NCBI GenBank assembly: GCA_030762935.1
Contig: CM060883.1
Location: 32,697,501-32,761,500 of the forward strand
Length of the DNA: 64,000 nucleotides
Direction of reading: 5' to 3'
From: Hymenopus coronatus
Lineage: Eukaryota > Arthropoda > Insecta > Mantodea > Hymenopodidae
The notes beneath the pieces are model-generated. The model made no database searches and was not told the DNA's origin. It worked only from the letters and a program-made list of their open reading frames with translations. Made by a program: the position numbers and the translations under genes. Positions 54,953 through 64,000 of the stretch are shown here, one piece after another; the first letter of the stretch is position 1, and every line of letters begins with the position of its first letter.

Positions 54953-55840
54953 ATTCAGTAATCGTTGTCATGGCTTTTCTGTGTTTGACTTATATTGTAC
55001 ACGGGGATGATAATCATATGCTAGCTCCTTTAGCATAAAAATAATAATTTATATCAAAATGTTCAATCTTGCTAATGTAGGTATAGACGATTTAGAGGTG
55101 CATATATTATATCTAAGATACTGCAAAAACTAAATATAAAGACGCTCGTGGTGGCTTCGGCAGTACTCGTTTTCTTTTGTATATATATATAATTTATATA
55201 TTTTACATTATATAAATATACGATTTATATATTTATATATTGTTTATTTAGCCTCATGGCCTCAGCACTATTTTCTCACAATAAAATAAATGGTTATAAA
55301 TCCGTACACCATCGTGCGCACTCGGCAGTTTTCGTCGAAACTCGGCTTCGTACTTCGAAAGGTGGAAGCAAAAGAAACACTAACCCCCATACCTAATCAC
55401 GATTCTTTTGAACGACGTTACCTGCTACGATTGACACAATTCATGCTATTATTTTGGATTCATACGATTCTTTCCTTGTAGTCGTTCATATGAAGGATTC
55501 GTTCATGAATCGCCCCATGTCAAGTGCGCGGTCTAATATCATCATGAAATTCGAAAGTACTAAACAAACTCATTCCCTCTCGTTAACGCGCAACAATGCT
55601 TTGCTACCGTAATTTGAAAACTTCCTCTTCAGCGCACTAGTGAGTGGTTACATTTGGCGCATTGTGATTTTATCGATGGACTGCATTTATCTCAATAGTA
55701 TTTGGTCCTACATAACATGTGTGAAACAATTTAGGGAATTCTGTTGCAGCAAACTGTTATTTCGAAACTGTTTCGTGGTTGTAACAGAAACAGAACAAAC
55801 TGTTTCGCAAAAAGAACAACTTTTCCCACCACAAATCCCA
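54953..55840. other. Unassigned; AT-rich core, related motifs at far end
   Basis: Scattered GATTCGTTCATGAATCG-like motifs at 55455-55515 echo the minisatellite, so 54.7-55.5 kb may be one element with an expanded end. A TATATA-rich stretch lies at 55180-55245. No gene recognised. Confidence 0.4.
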
Positions 55841-55938
55841 GTCTCTAGCCGGCTGCTCTATCACAGTTCAGTGCTACCATGGCAACATGTCGGCATTGAC
55901 TTTTTCAGTCGGACTCTACCTATCCAACTCCTGTCCTA
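55841..55938 (-). mobile_element. SINE S5 fragment
   Basis: CCCAGTCTCTAGCCGGCTGC, CTACCATGGCAACATGTCGG and AGTCGGACTCTACCTATCCA match S5. It joins directly to a W1 5' end. Confidence 0.6.
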
Positions 55939-56219
55939 CAAACGGATGTGTTCCATTCACATGACTTTCTCTACATCTCTGCAATAAATTGTTTTTAAAA
56001 AGCTTATGCTTCTATTTACTTCTTGCTAATCGAGAAAAAATTAGCAGAAATAGACTTATTTCTTGCTTACTTGTAAGTAGAAGTGAAATAAGGAAGTACC
56101 ATAGGTTAAAGTAATAGCCAAAAGCTGGTTGCTATGTGACTGAAGTTCCTTTGTTTGTATGGACACGAGTTCACAAAGTCCTGTATAATAAAAGTATAAG
56201 TTTTTTTATAGCTGAAACC

Positions 56220-56263
<44 letters not shown>

Positions 56264-56842
56264 AATATCTTAAAAACAATCATATGTATATAAGATAAAT
56301 TGTGTGTTTTAAAGTGCTGTACATTTTTTGTGTGGTAGGTTTTTGTCCATCTCTTACGGTTTATCAGTTATGCAAAATTCCGTAAAATTGACCCAGAATA
56401 AAGAAGTCTTAAGAGGCTATTCCCAGAAAATTCAAAATATACATTTTATTTGTCGGGTAAATATCTTTAATATACGATATTTTAATAAAAATCGTTAGAG
56501 CCATTTTTGAGAAAATCAAACTTTTCGAAAAAAGCTCTATGTAAAGAGTAGTTTGGGGTGGGGGGATTTTTGTCAAAATCTTCGTGTCGGATCTCTGGAA
56601 GATACTATTCTTAAATACCAAGTTTGGTATTTTACCGACTTTTCGTTTTTGAGTTATCGTGTTCATATACACACGGACACACGGCACACACACACGCGGA
56701 CCTTTTTCTGAAAATAGTTTTTTTGGATACAGGAAACCCTAAAACATATATTTCCGGTGAAATCTCGGTATCGATTTTTTTGGTGGAGTGCAATACCTTC
56801 CCTATATGTTATGTACATAGCAAGTGCAGGCAAAGGAAAAAT
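55939..56842 (+). mobile_element. W1 element with 41-base A-run
   Basis: 5' end GGATGTGTTCCATTCACATG. A pure A-run (about 56221-56261) sits where other copies read AACCAAAAACAAGG, so it grew from an A-rich motif rather than a poly(A) tail. Dyad, (CA) run and a degraded 3' hairpin (TTATGTACATAGCAAGTGCA) are present. Confidence 0.85.
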
Positions 56843-57005
56843 GTGTGTGTTAATGAGATCTACATTTTGTATGCAGAATTGTTTGTCCATTTCTTACGAC
56901 TTGCCAGTTATGCGGAAGTCATCCAGAATGAAGAGGAATTTATTTCAGAGGCTATTCCCAGAAAATTCAAGACATACATTTTATTTTTTCATTTAAATAT
57001 CTCAA
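56843..57005 (+). repeat. W1 internal fragment
   Basis: 'GTGTGTTAATGAGATCTACA', 'CCAGTTATGCGGAAGTCATC' and 'CAGAGGCTATTCCCAGAAAA'. Head to tail after the preceding copy. Confidence 0.6.
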
Positions 57006-57117
57006 ACAGAATACCTATCTTCGAATTAACGACATAAAAAGGTTAATTTGTCATAAACTGTATGTTTTAAAATACTTTATTTGTATAGCAGAATTAAGCT
57101 TAAGATGAAGGCGGAAA

Positions 57118-57368
57118 TTTAAACTGAGTTTTAATTATGGTCGCTCATTAACTGCTTGAGGTACTTTGTGTCAATTTTATATTGGGCGAGAAGGTTCGCT
57201 TAATTTTGCTGAGAGACATCTTTATCAAGCTTGCCGTAAATCTACGACACGGGATCAACGGCTTTACTTCCCTTTCGAAGGAAGACATTCTAAGGATGTC
57301 AAGACCCGTAAAAATCCATCGCCCGCTGGGTTTGAACACACGACCCTCGGGATTAGAGATTAGTATGT
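57118..57368 (-). mobile_element. SINE S1, full unit
   Basis: Antisense S1 from 'TTTAATTATGGTCGCTCATT' through 'GGGATCAACGGCTTTACTTC' and 'AAAAATCCATCGCC' to the B-box (CTGGGTTTGAACACACGACC) and A-box side (AGTATGTTACCCCTA). Confidence 0.8.
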
Positions 57369-57949
57369 TACCCCTAAACAAAATAAAAAAAGGAGGTGTG
57401 GAGGGGGGGGGCTCCACACCCACATAGGCCTTTGTGGCGCTTCACGACTTAAGTTAACCCTTAGGAGGAAGGGATGAAAGAAGAGAGATGAACGACAAGA
57501 TCCGATTGAGACGGGTATAAGCTTAGACAGTTCTCCAACGTTTCCAGACGAATCTGGTGCCACACCCACAAACTCCTGATGTTTCCCAAAGGCCCCGACG
57601 CGAAAACGATTTCTGCAGCGACGTTAGGAAATATACTTTTACAGAGCGCACATCCAACGCCCAGCCGCTAAATGTCGGAGCCCGTCGTTTGATCCTTCAA
57701 CCCTGAAACGAATAGCAAGGAACTTATTAGTACACGAAATTATAATAAAGTCGCGGAACGCAATGAACCACCCAGAAAAACCACGAAAAACCATGGTTTG
57801 AATGTGCGTTAGCAGGGGATCGATCACGGAACATTCTTGAATGTGGTTTTGTGTAGTAAGACTATCTATTCCATATGGTTTATAAAGTACAGAAAATTTA
57901 TTCAGAATGTAAAGGATACCATGGGCCCTTCCCATCTTATATCAATTGG
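57369..57949. other. Unassigned, GC-richer
   Basis: A poly-G/hairpin (GGTGTGGAGG with CTCCACACC) lies at 57395-57420. Antisense of about 57815-57840 (GTTCCGTGATCGATCCCCTG) is B-box like, so another SINE is possible. No second copy in the window. Confidence 0.4.
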
Positions 57950-58320
57950 ATAGATAGAATCAGACTGAAAAATTCAATGCCATAGCCGGGATTTGAACCA
58001 CGGATCTCCCGATCTGTAGCCGGTTGCTCTGCCACTGAGATACCATGGCATCATGCCGGCACAGCATTGAATTTCTCAACTGACTCGCATGTTTCCCGGT
58101 GAACCACAAGGTGTTCTCAAATTATTTTGAAATGACAACCCCAATAGCGACTTACAATGTTGCAAGTACTTAAGTGCCAGTATACATAGTATAGCCAACT
58201 ATTATGAATCAATTGGTATTGGATTAATTGCCGTGTATAGGACAGGAGTTGGATAGAGTCAGACTGAAAAATTCAATGCCATAGCCGGAATTGAAATCAT
58301 GTCCTTCACGGCTTGTGTGA
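57950..58320 (-). mobile_element. SINE S5, dimer-like, longest copy
   Basis: Sense head GGTATCTCAGTGGCAGAGCA and GATCCGTGGTTCAAATCCCG (A and B boxes). The motif AGACTGAAAAATTCAATGCC plus ATAGCCGG occurs at both ends, about 300 bases apart, around 'GACTTACAATGTTGCAAGTA'. The repeated ends could be a dimeric SINE or very short direct terminal repeats. Confidence 0.7.
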
Positions 58321-59094
58321 AAAAACAATCCAATCTTATATCAATGTCAAATATCTAGGCAGTGTGCGAGGGACGCATACCCCAATCTGTGGCCCAGTAA
58401 TAAAAGAAACACACTGTATCAACAATTAGTACTAATATAATAATATTCATTATACTGCAAAACTGTACTAGTTACGAAATTAGCTTCTTTTATTCCAGCA
58501 TAAAAAACAGTAAAATTTAAACAGTTTTATTTTCCATTTCTGCATATTTGAGAGTGACGCTGTACATGTTCATGCATGTTTAATTGTTTAAATTGGCACA
58601 CACTACCAACACCATCAGCATAAAAACCGCTAAACTCTTTACGCGTTAGCAGAGGGGGAAAAAACAACATAACATGCGTACGTTGTTATTTCTTCACTAG
58701 AGGCTAAATGGACGAAACCACGTTCATTTCTAAATTAAATAAATGATAAATGTGCATTTGCATAGCTAACTCGTTCTCCCCTCCAACATTAAAATGTGTT
58801 ATGGAGAAGAAACGCCTTTTAAGGCATTAGGGGTGGTTATCTGCGGCTCGGGCTGAATATTATACACAGGATAATGCATTTCCGTGTAAACAGAACCCGC
58901 AATAATGTTCCCAGCTGCATGTTAAATATTTTAATTAATTATCACTCAGCGGGCTATGATGACCTTAATTGCGTTTACGGTTTCTGCGCAAGTAGAATAA
59001 ATGCTGCAAATCCTGACTTGCATTCACAATTTTAAACAGCTCGCCCTCGTATGGAAGAATAAAACTGTTTACTCGTATTGCAATACCCTATTTC
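58321..59094. other. Repeat-free block, possible conserved non-coding DNA
   Basis: No match to any repeat in the window and no coding frame. 58840-59030 combines TTTTAATTAATTATCACTCA (overlapping homeodomain-type TAATTA cores), an E-box CAGCTG in CCCAGCTGCATG, and GCGGGCTATGATGACC. This is suggestive of enhancer-like DNA, but only by composition. Confidence 0.35.
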
Positions 59095-59450
59095 CATTCT
59101 CTAGCACATATATAGTAGATTGCATACCACCCAAAAAATCGATACCGAGATTTCACCATAAATACATGTTTTGAGCTCCTCCGAGCCAAAAATTTAGAAA
59201 ACGGTCGTGTGCCTTCGGGTGTGTGCGTCTGTGAGCAGCATAGTTAAAAAACTAAAATACTATTACATTCCTAACTTGGTATTTAAGTTTATTATTTTCA
59301 AAAGATGCAACACGAAGCATTTCACATAGACAATTTTGAAAATGTTGTTTTTCTCAAAAATGTCTCTAAATATTTTGAAAGCTTTCAATATTAATAGCTT
59401 ATAGTAGATGATTATACACCTTTAATTTAGGTTTATTCTTTTATTTTTAT
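59095..59450 (-). mobile_element. W1 3' part, diverged
   Basis: Antisense ATTCTCTAGCACATATATAG, 'CGATACCGAGATTTCACCAT', (GT) remnants, then 'CTTGGTATTTAAGTTTATTA' and a tail 'TTTAATTTAGGTTTATTCTT'. The right half recurs at 60551-60760. Confidence 0.7.
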
Positions 59451-59473
59451 TTATTACTTTCTCTCTACGCACT

Positions 59474-59672
59474 ATTCACCTAGACGAGCCGGGTTCGATC
59501 CCAAGCAACCGCATGTGAGATTTGTGGTGGACGGTGCTGGGGCAGGTTTTCTCCGGATTCTCCGGTTTCTCCCGCCATCGCATTCCACCGGTGCTCCATC
59601 ATCATTCATGTATCATCAGTGTCACCGCCTGCGGTGCCATAAGTAGTTAAAGCGGGCGTTAAACACTACTAA
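59474..59672 (+). mobile_element. SINE S2a
   Basis: CGAGCCGGGTTCGATCCCAA (B-box), 'CGCATGTGAGATTTGTGG', 'TTCTCCGGATTCTCCGG', 'GTATCATCAGTGTCACCGCC' and tail 'AAAGCGGGCGTTAAACACTA'. A W1 5' end follows at once. Confidence 0.8.
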
Positions 59673-59673
59673 A

Positions 59674-60550
59674 AGAAATCTGATGTGTACCATTCACATG
59701 ACTTTCTCTATATCCCTGCAACAAATTATTCTTAAAAAGCTTAAACTTCTATTTACTTTATGCTAATCAGAAAAAATGAGCAGAAATAGCCTTATTGCTT
59801 GCTTCCTTGTAAGTAGAAGCGAAATAAAGGACTACAATAGGTTAAAATGATAGTCAAAAGCTTTGTTTATATGGATAGGAGTTGACAAGTTCCTATATGA
59901 GAAAAGTATAAGCTTTTCATAGCAGAAACCAAAAATAAGGAATGTCTCAAAAACGACAAACTCACGAAAAAAATGTATATAACATAAATTGTGTGTTTTA
60001 ACGTGCTCTACATTTTTTGTGTGGTAAGTTTTTGTCCATCTCTTACGGTTTAGCAGTAATGCAAAATTCCATAAAATTGATCCAGAATAAAGTAGTCTTT
60101 AGAGGCTATTCCTAGAGAATTCAAGATAAACATTTTATTTGTCAGGTAAATATCTTTAATATACGTAATTTTAATCAAAATCGTTAGAGCCATTTTTGAG
60201 AAAGTAAAAATGTTTTAAAAAAGTTCCATGTAAAGGGTAGTTGGGGGTGGAGAGATTTTTCTCAAAATCTTCGTGTCGCATCCCTGGAAGATACCAAATT
60301 TAAATACCAAGTTTGGTATTTTACCGACTTTTCTTTTTGAGTTATCGTGTTCACAGACACACACACACACACACACACTCACAGACACACAAACACATAC
60401 ACACACGGACCTTTTTGTGAAAATGCTTTTTTGGGATATTGGGGACCCTGAAACATATATTTCCGGTGAAATCTCGGTGTCGAATTTTTGGGTGGAGTGC
60501 AATACCTTCTCTATACACTATGTACATAATGCGTATAGAGAAAGTAAAAA
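59674..60550 (+). mobile_element. W1 element, full length
   Basis: 5' end TCTGATGTGTACCATTCACA, with AAAACGACAAACTC and TTAGCAGTAATGC in the body. The dyad is intact, (CA)n is long and interrupted, and the 3' hairpin is ACTATGTACATAATGCGTAT then AGAGAAAGTAAAAA. Confidence 0.9.
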
Positions 60551-60760
60551 ACTAAAAGACTATTACATTCCAAACTTGGTATTTAAGTTTATTATTTTCA
60601 AAAGATGCAACACGAAGCATTTCACATGGACAATTTTGAAAATGTTTTTCTCAAAAACGTCTCTAAAGATTTTGAAATCTTTCAATATTAATAGCTTATT
60701 AGAGATAATTATACACTTTTAATTTAGGTTTATTTTTTTATCTTTATTTATTTATTTTTT
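60551..60760 (-). repeat. Duplicate of the 59.25-59.45 kb W1 segment
   Basis: ACTAAAAGACTATTACATTC through 'CAAAAGATGCAACACGAAGC', 'ATTTCACATGGACAATTTTG' and 'TTTAATTTAGGTTTATTTTT'. It differs from the left copy at only a few positions, although both are well diverged from other W1 copies. Confidence 0.8.
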
Positions 60761-60882
60761 ATTGTACAAGTATAAAGATTTACGCCGTGATGTTGGCTGG
60801 GTGATCTTAAAATTCTAATTATGCATTGTTAGGGAGATTACGTGCAGTAGCACAAACAATCTCTTAATAAAATAACTTACAT

Positions 60883-61065
60883 TATACATATTACATCACA
60901 AATAAAATGTATATCTTAAAATTTTTTGGAATAGTTTCTGAAGACCTGTTCGTTCTAGATACATTTTTCTGAAATTTGCTTAATCAGTAAACCGTAAAAG
61001 ATTAGACAAAAACTTACCACATAAAATGTAGATTTCGTTAAAACACACAGTTTATGTCACATGGA
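60883..61065 (-). repeat. W1 internal fragment
   Basis: 'CACAAATAAAATGTATATCT', 'CAGTAAACCGTAAAAGATTA' and 'ACACACAGTTTATGTCACAT'. It lies directly before a W1 3' end of the same orientation. Confidence 0.6.
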
Positions 61066-61910
61066 TTTTAATTTCTCTAGCCCCTGTGTTACAATTGACA
61101 TAAGGTTAGAGAATGTATTGTTTTCCACCCAAAAATCCGATACCGAGATTTCACCGGAAACACAGGTTTTAGGACCTCATGAATCCCAAAAAAGGCACTT
61201 TCAGAAAAAGGCCTGTGTGTCTGTGTGTGTGGAGGGGGGCAGCATAGCTCAAAAATGAATATATGGTTAAATACTAAATTTGGTATTTAAGTTTGGTATC
61301 CCTCAAGGGTGCGACACGAAGATTTGAAAGAAATTCATCCCACCCCCAACTACCCTTTACATGGAAACATTTTTGAATTTTTTTATTTTCTCAAAAATGA
61401 CTCCAATGATTTTTATTAAAGTACCGTATATTAAAGATATTTACCTGACAAATAAAATGTATATCTGAATTTTCTGAGAATAGTCTCTGAAGGCCTTTTT
61501 ATTCTGGATGGGTTTTTCTGAATTTTGCATAACTGGTAAACCGTAAGCAATAGACAGAAACTTACAACATAAAAATGTAGATCTCGTTAAAATGCACAAT
61601 TAATGACATACACATTTTTTGCTTGGTGTTGACTGTTTTTGAGATATTCCTTGTTATTGGTTTCAGTTTTAAAAGTATTAAAACTTTTCTCTTACGAGAG
61701 CTTGTCAACTCCTGGCAATGCAAAAAAGCTGTTCTTATCCACATGACAACCAGCCTATCGTATTAGCTTAGTGTATTTCCTTATTTCCCTTTTTAGAATT
61801 TCTACCAATGTTCATCTCGATTAGCATGAAGTAGATAGAGCAAACTTCTTATCAATAGTTTGTTACGAGATGAAGAAAAGGTCATGTAAATGGAACACAT
61901 TAGATTTTAG
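61066..61910 (-). mobile_element. W1 element, spacer-array unit 1
   Basis: Antisense TTTCTCTAGCCCCTGTGTTA, (GT) segment with GGAGGGGGG, and a dyad variant AAATACTAAATTTGGTATTT. 5' terminus ATGTAAATGGAACACATTAG. Followed by spacer S. Confidence 0.85.
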
Positions 61911-62013
61911 AACTCTTGTGTTATGCTTCCGTCAATTACATAGCCTTGTTCACACTTCGTGTTGACCTCAGCCAAGCATTTATCGAAACCTTAGTTAACG
62001 TATCATTACGACC
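61911..62013. repeat. Spacer S, copy 1
   Basis: ACTCTTGTGTTATGCTTCCG, 'CCTTGTTCACACTTCGTGTT' and 'AAACCTTAGTTAACGTATCA', then TTACGACCC. The same non-W1 sequence follows the next two W1 copies. Confidence 0.85.
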
Positions 62014-62727
62014 CTGTCTATAGAAGCTATTGTATTGCACTCAAAAAGTCCATACCGAGATTTCATCGGAAATATGTTTTGAGACCCCCTAAATTCAGAA
62101 GAAGCATTTTTAGCAAAATGTCCGTGTGTGTGGGCAGCATAACTCAAAAACGAAAACTCCGCTAAATACCAAACTTGATACTTCAGTTCAGTATCTTCCA
62201 AGTATATGACACGAAGATTTTCAAAAAATTATAGTACCCTTATATCGATAAATTTTCGAAAATTGTAGTTTTCTCAAATCTCTTAAATGTATGGTATGGT
62301 ATTTACGTGAAAAATAAAATGTATATTTCGAATTTTCTAGGAATAGCCTCTGAAGACCTCTTTATTTTGGATGAACTTTTCTGAATTTTTCATAACTGGT
62401 AAACCGTAAGAGACAGAAACTCACTACACTAAAAATGTAGATCTCGTTAAAACATAAAATTTATGTCATACATTTTTTTTCGTGGAGTTGATCGTTTTTG
62501 AGATATTGATTGTTATAAGCTTTAGTTTTAAAATACTTAAAAGTTTTCTAATACGAGTCCTTGCCAACTCCTGCAATGCAAATAAACGGATTTCATCCAC
62601 ATGGCAACCAGCTTTTAAAACATTTGACTATCGTTTTAGTGTAGTGTATTTCCTTATTTTCTTTTTAACAATAGTTTGTTACGAGATGTAGAAAGAGTCA
62701 TGTAAATGGAACACATCAGATTTTAGA
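62014..62727 (-). mobile_element. W1 element, spacer-array unit 2, no 3' hairpin
   Basis: It starts at 'TGTCTATAGAAGCTATTGTA', so the 3' hairpin is lost along with the end of the spacer. Body intact, 5' terminus ATGTAAATGGAACACATCAG. Confidence 0.85.
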
Positions 62728-62859
62728 ACTTCTATGTTATGCTTCCTCAATTATATAGCCTTGTTCACACTTCCTCTTGTATTGACCGCAGGCAAGCATT
62801 TATCAAAACCTTAGTTAATGTATCATTACGACCCGCTTCCAGGAAGCCTGTATTCTCGC
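62728..62859. repeat. Spacer S, copy 2
   Basis: 'CCTTGTTCACACTTCCTCTT', 'GACCGCAGGCAAGCATTTAT', 'CCCGCTTCCAGGAAG' and 'CCTGTATTCTCGC'. Closest to copy 3. Confidence 0.85.
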
Positions 62860-63713
62860 TTTTTACTTTCTCTACACGTACTATGTACATAGTATCTACA
62901 GAAGGTATTGTATTACACCCAAAATTCGATACCGAGATTTCACCGGAAATACATGTTATGAGAACCCCTAAAGCCATAAAAATCATTTTTAGGAAAATGT
63001 CAGTCGGTGTGTATGTGTGTGCGCAGCATAACTCAAAAAAGAAGATTCCGTTAAATACCAAACTCAGTACCTTCCAAGGATATGGTACAATATTTTCAGG
63101 AAATGCTCCCACCCCCAACTACCATTTACATGGAAAAAAATTCGAAAATTTTGATTTTCTCAAAAATAGCTCTTAACAATTTTTATTAAAATATCGTATA
63201 TTAACGATATTTACCTCACAAATAAAATGTATATCCTGAATTTGCTTGTAGTAGCCTCTTAAGACTACTTAATTCTAGATAAATTTTACGGAATTTCGCA
63301 GAACTGCTAAACCGTAAGAGATGGCCAAAAACTTAACACACAAAAAATATAGAGCACGTTAAAACACACAATTTATGTTATGTACATTATTTTCGTGGAG
63401 TTGATTTTTTTTTTTTTTTTTTTTTTTAGATATTCCTTGTTTTTTGGTATACTTTTCTCACACAGAAAGTTGTCAACTCCTGTCCATACAAACAAAGGAA
63501 CTTCAGTCACATAGCAACCAGCTTTTGACCATCACTTTAACCTATGGTACTCTCTTATTTCGCTTCTACTTACAAGGAAGCAATTAGGTAATAACGTTAT
63601 TTCTGCTAATTTGTTTCTCCATTATCAGGAAGTAAATAGAAGCATAAGCTTTTTAACAATAATTTGTTACGATATGTAGAGAAAGTCATGTAAATGGTAC
63701 ACATCAGATTTTT
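62860..63713 (-). mobile_element. W1 element, spacer-array unit 3
   Basis: Full length: TTTTTACTTTCTCTACACGT, ACTATGTACATAGTATCTAC, body with a T-run near 63408, and 5' terminus ATGGTACACATCAGATTTTT. Confidence 0.9.
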
Positions 63714-63890
63714 GAACTCTTGTGTTATGTTTCCGTCTATTATATAGTCTTGTTCACACTTCCTCTTGTCTTGACCGCAGGCAAGCATTTATCAAAACCT
63801 TAGTTAATGTATCATTACGACCCGCTTCCAGGAAGTGGCTGTTCTTTTACTACACAAGCCGCAATGTATTCTCGCTTTTTTTCAATTTAC
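63714..63890. repeat. Spacer S, copy 3, running into unique flank
   Basis: The same spacer, but it carries 'TGGCTGTTCTTTTACTACAC' before 'GTATTCTCGCTTTTTTTC' and continues into unique sequence. This copy shows what lies at the W1 junction when W1 is absent. Confidence 0.8.
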
Positions 63891-64000
63891 CAGCTGAGAG
63901 AGCATTATTATAGACGTGTTACTTCAACTAATAAAATGCTAATGTTGATCCCAACACGCTGCCGTGCGAATAAATTACGTGCGGTGTGGACGTGGGAAAA

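Noticed and set aside
57950..58320. LTR retrotransposon or solo LTR
   Set aside because: The direct repeats are too short and lack TG...CA ends, a primer binding site and a polypurine tract.
451..63713. Recurring reading frames in many W1 copies, such as ...GEISVSNFWVECNTFSIHYVHSTCRESK and ...MALTILIKISYIKDIYLTNKMYILNFLGIASEE
   Set aside because: They look like a protein family only because the DNA is repetitive. The frames are short, differ in length between copies, are broken by frame changes and stops, occur on both strands and cross the hairpins. No domain is recognisable.

Overview
The window looks like intergenic or intronic DNA from a large, repeat-rich animal genome, most likely an arthropod and probably an insect. 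The evidence is an AT-rich background, several tRNA-headed SINE families, mariner transposase relics, fragments of non-LTR retrotransposons, and no bacterial gene organisation. I cannot name the species. I found no convincing host exon, rRNA gene, functional tRNA gene or CRISPR array. Nearly all open reading frames are shadows of repeats, many of them translated (CA)n tracts.

The dominant feature is one family of short interspersed elements, called W1 here. A full copy is about 850-900 bp. By my own sum of intervals, some 40 substantial copies plus fragments cover about half of the 64 kb, in both orientations. A plus-oriented W1 copy has: an A-run; a 5' end TCTGATGTGTTCC holding a small hairpin (ATGTG, loop, CACAT); the motif ACTTTCTCTACA; a long AT-rich body; the dyad AAATACCAAGTTTGGTATTT about 650 bp in; a (CA)n-prone segment; a block reading TTTCCGGTGAAATCTCGG; and a 3' hairpin centred on TATGTACATA, ending in GTAGAGAAAGTAAAAA. 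It has no coding capacity. W1 sits in head-to-tail arrays (44.6-46.8 kb, 61.1-63.9 kb), tail-to-tail inverted composites (40.6-42.1, 50.4-51.8, 52.6-53.2 kb), and as an internally deleted 0.3 kb form (26.2 kb).

Other layers are inserted into or between W1 copies. There are five tRNA-headed SINE families, called S1 to S5 here (S2 has short S2a and long S2b forms), plus a few single SINE-like units. Three mariner relics lie at 34.85-35.65, 35.90-36.89 and 49.83-50.32 kb. Non-LTR retrotransposon remnants lie at 26.5-27.4, 35.7-37.4, 47.0-47.65, 49.2-49.5 and 51.8-52.3 kb. Other repeats are a 339 bp inverted-repeat element at 43.6 kb, a two-copy repeat X (16.9 and 40.0 kb) and a 32 bp minisatellite at 54.7 kb. 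The most complex nest is at 34.8-37.4 kb, where a mariner relic lies beside a retrotransposon RNase H region that is itself split by a second mariner whose right inverted repeat is amplified five-fold.

Non-repeat stretches are short. The best candidate for conserved regulatory DNA is about 58.5-59.08 kb. Transposon proteins were recognised by reading translations by eye; no database search was possible.
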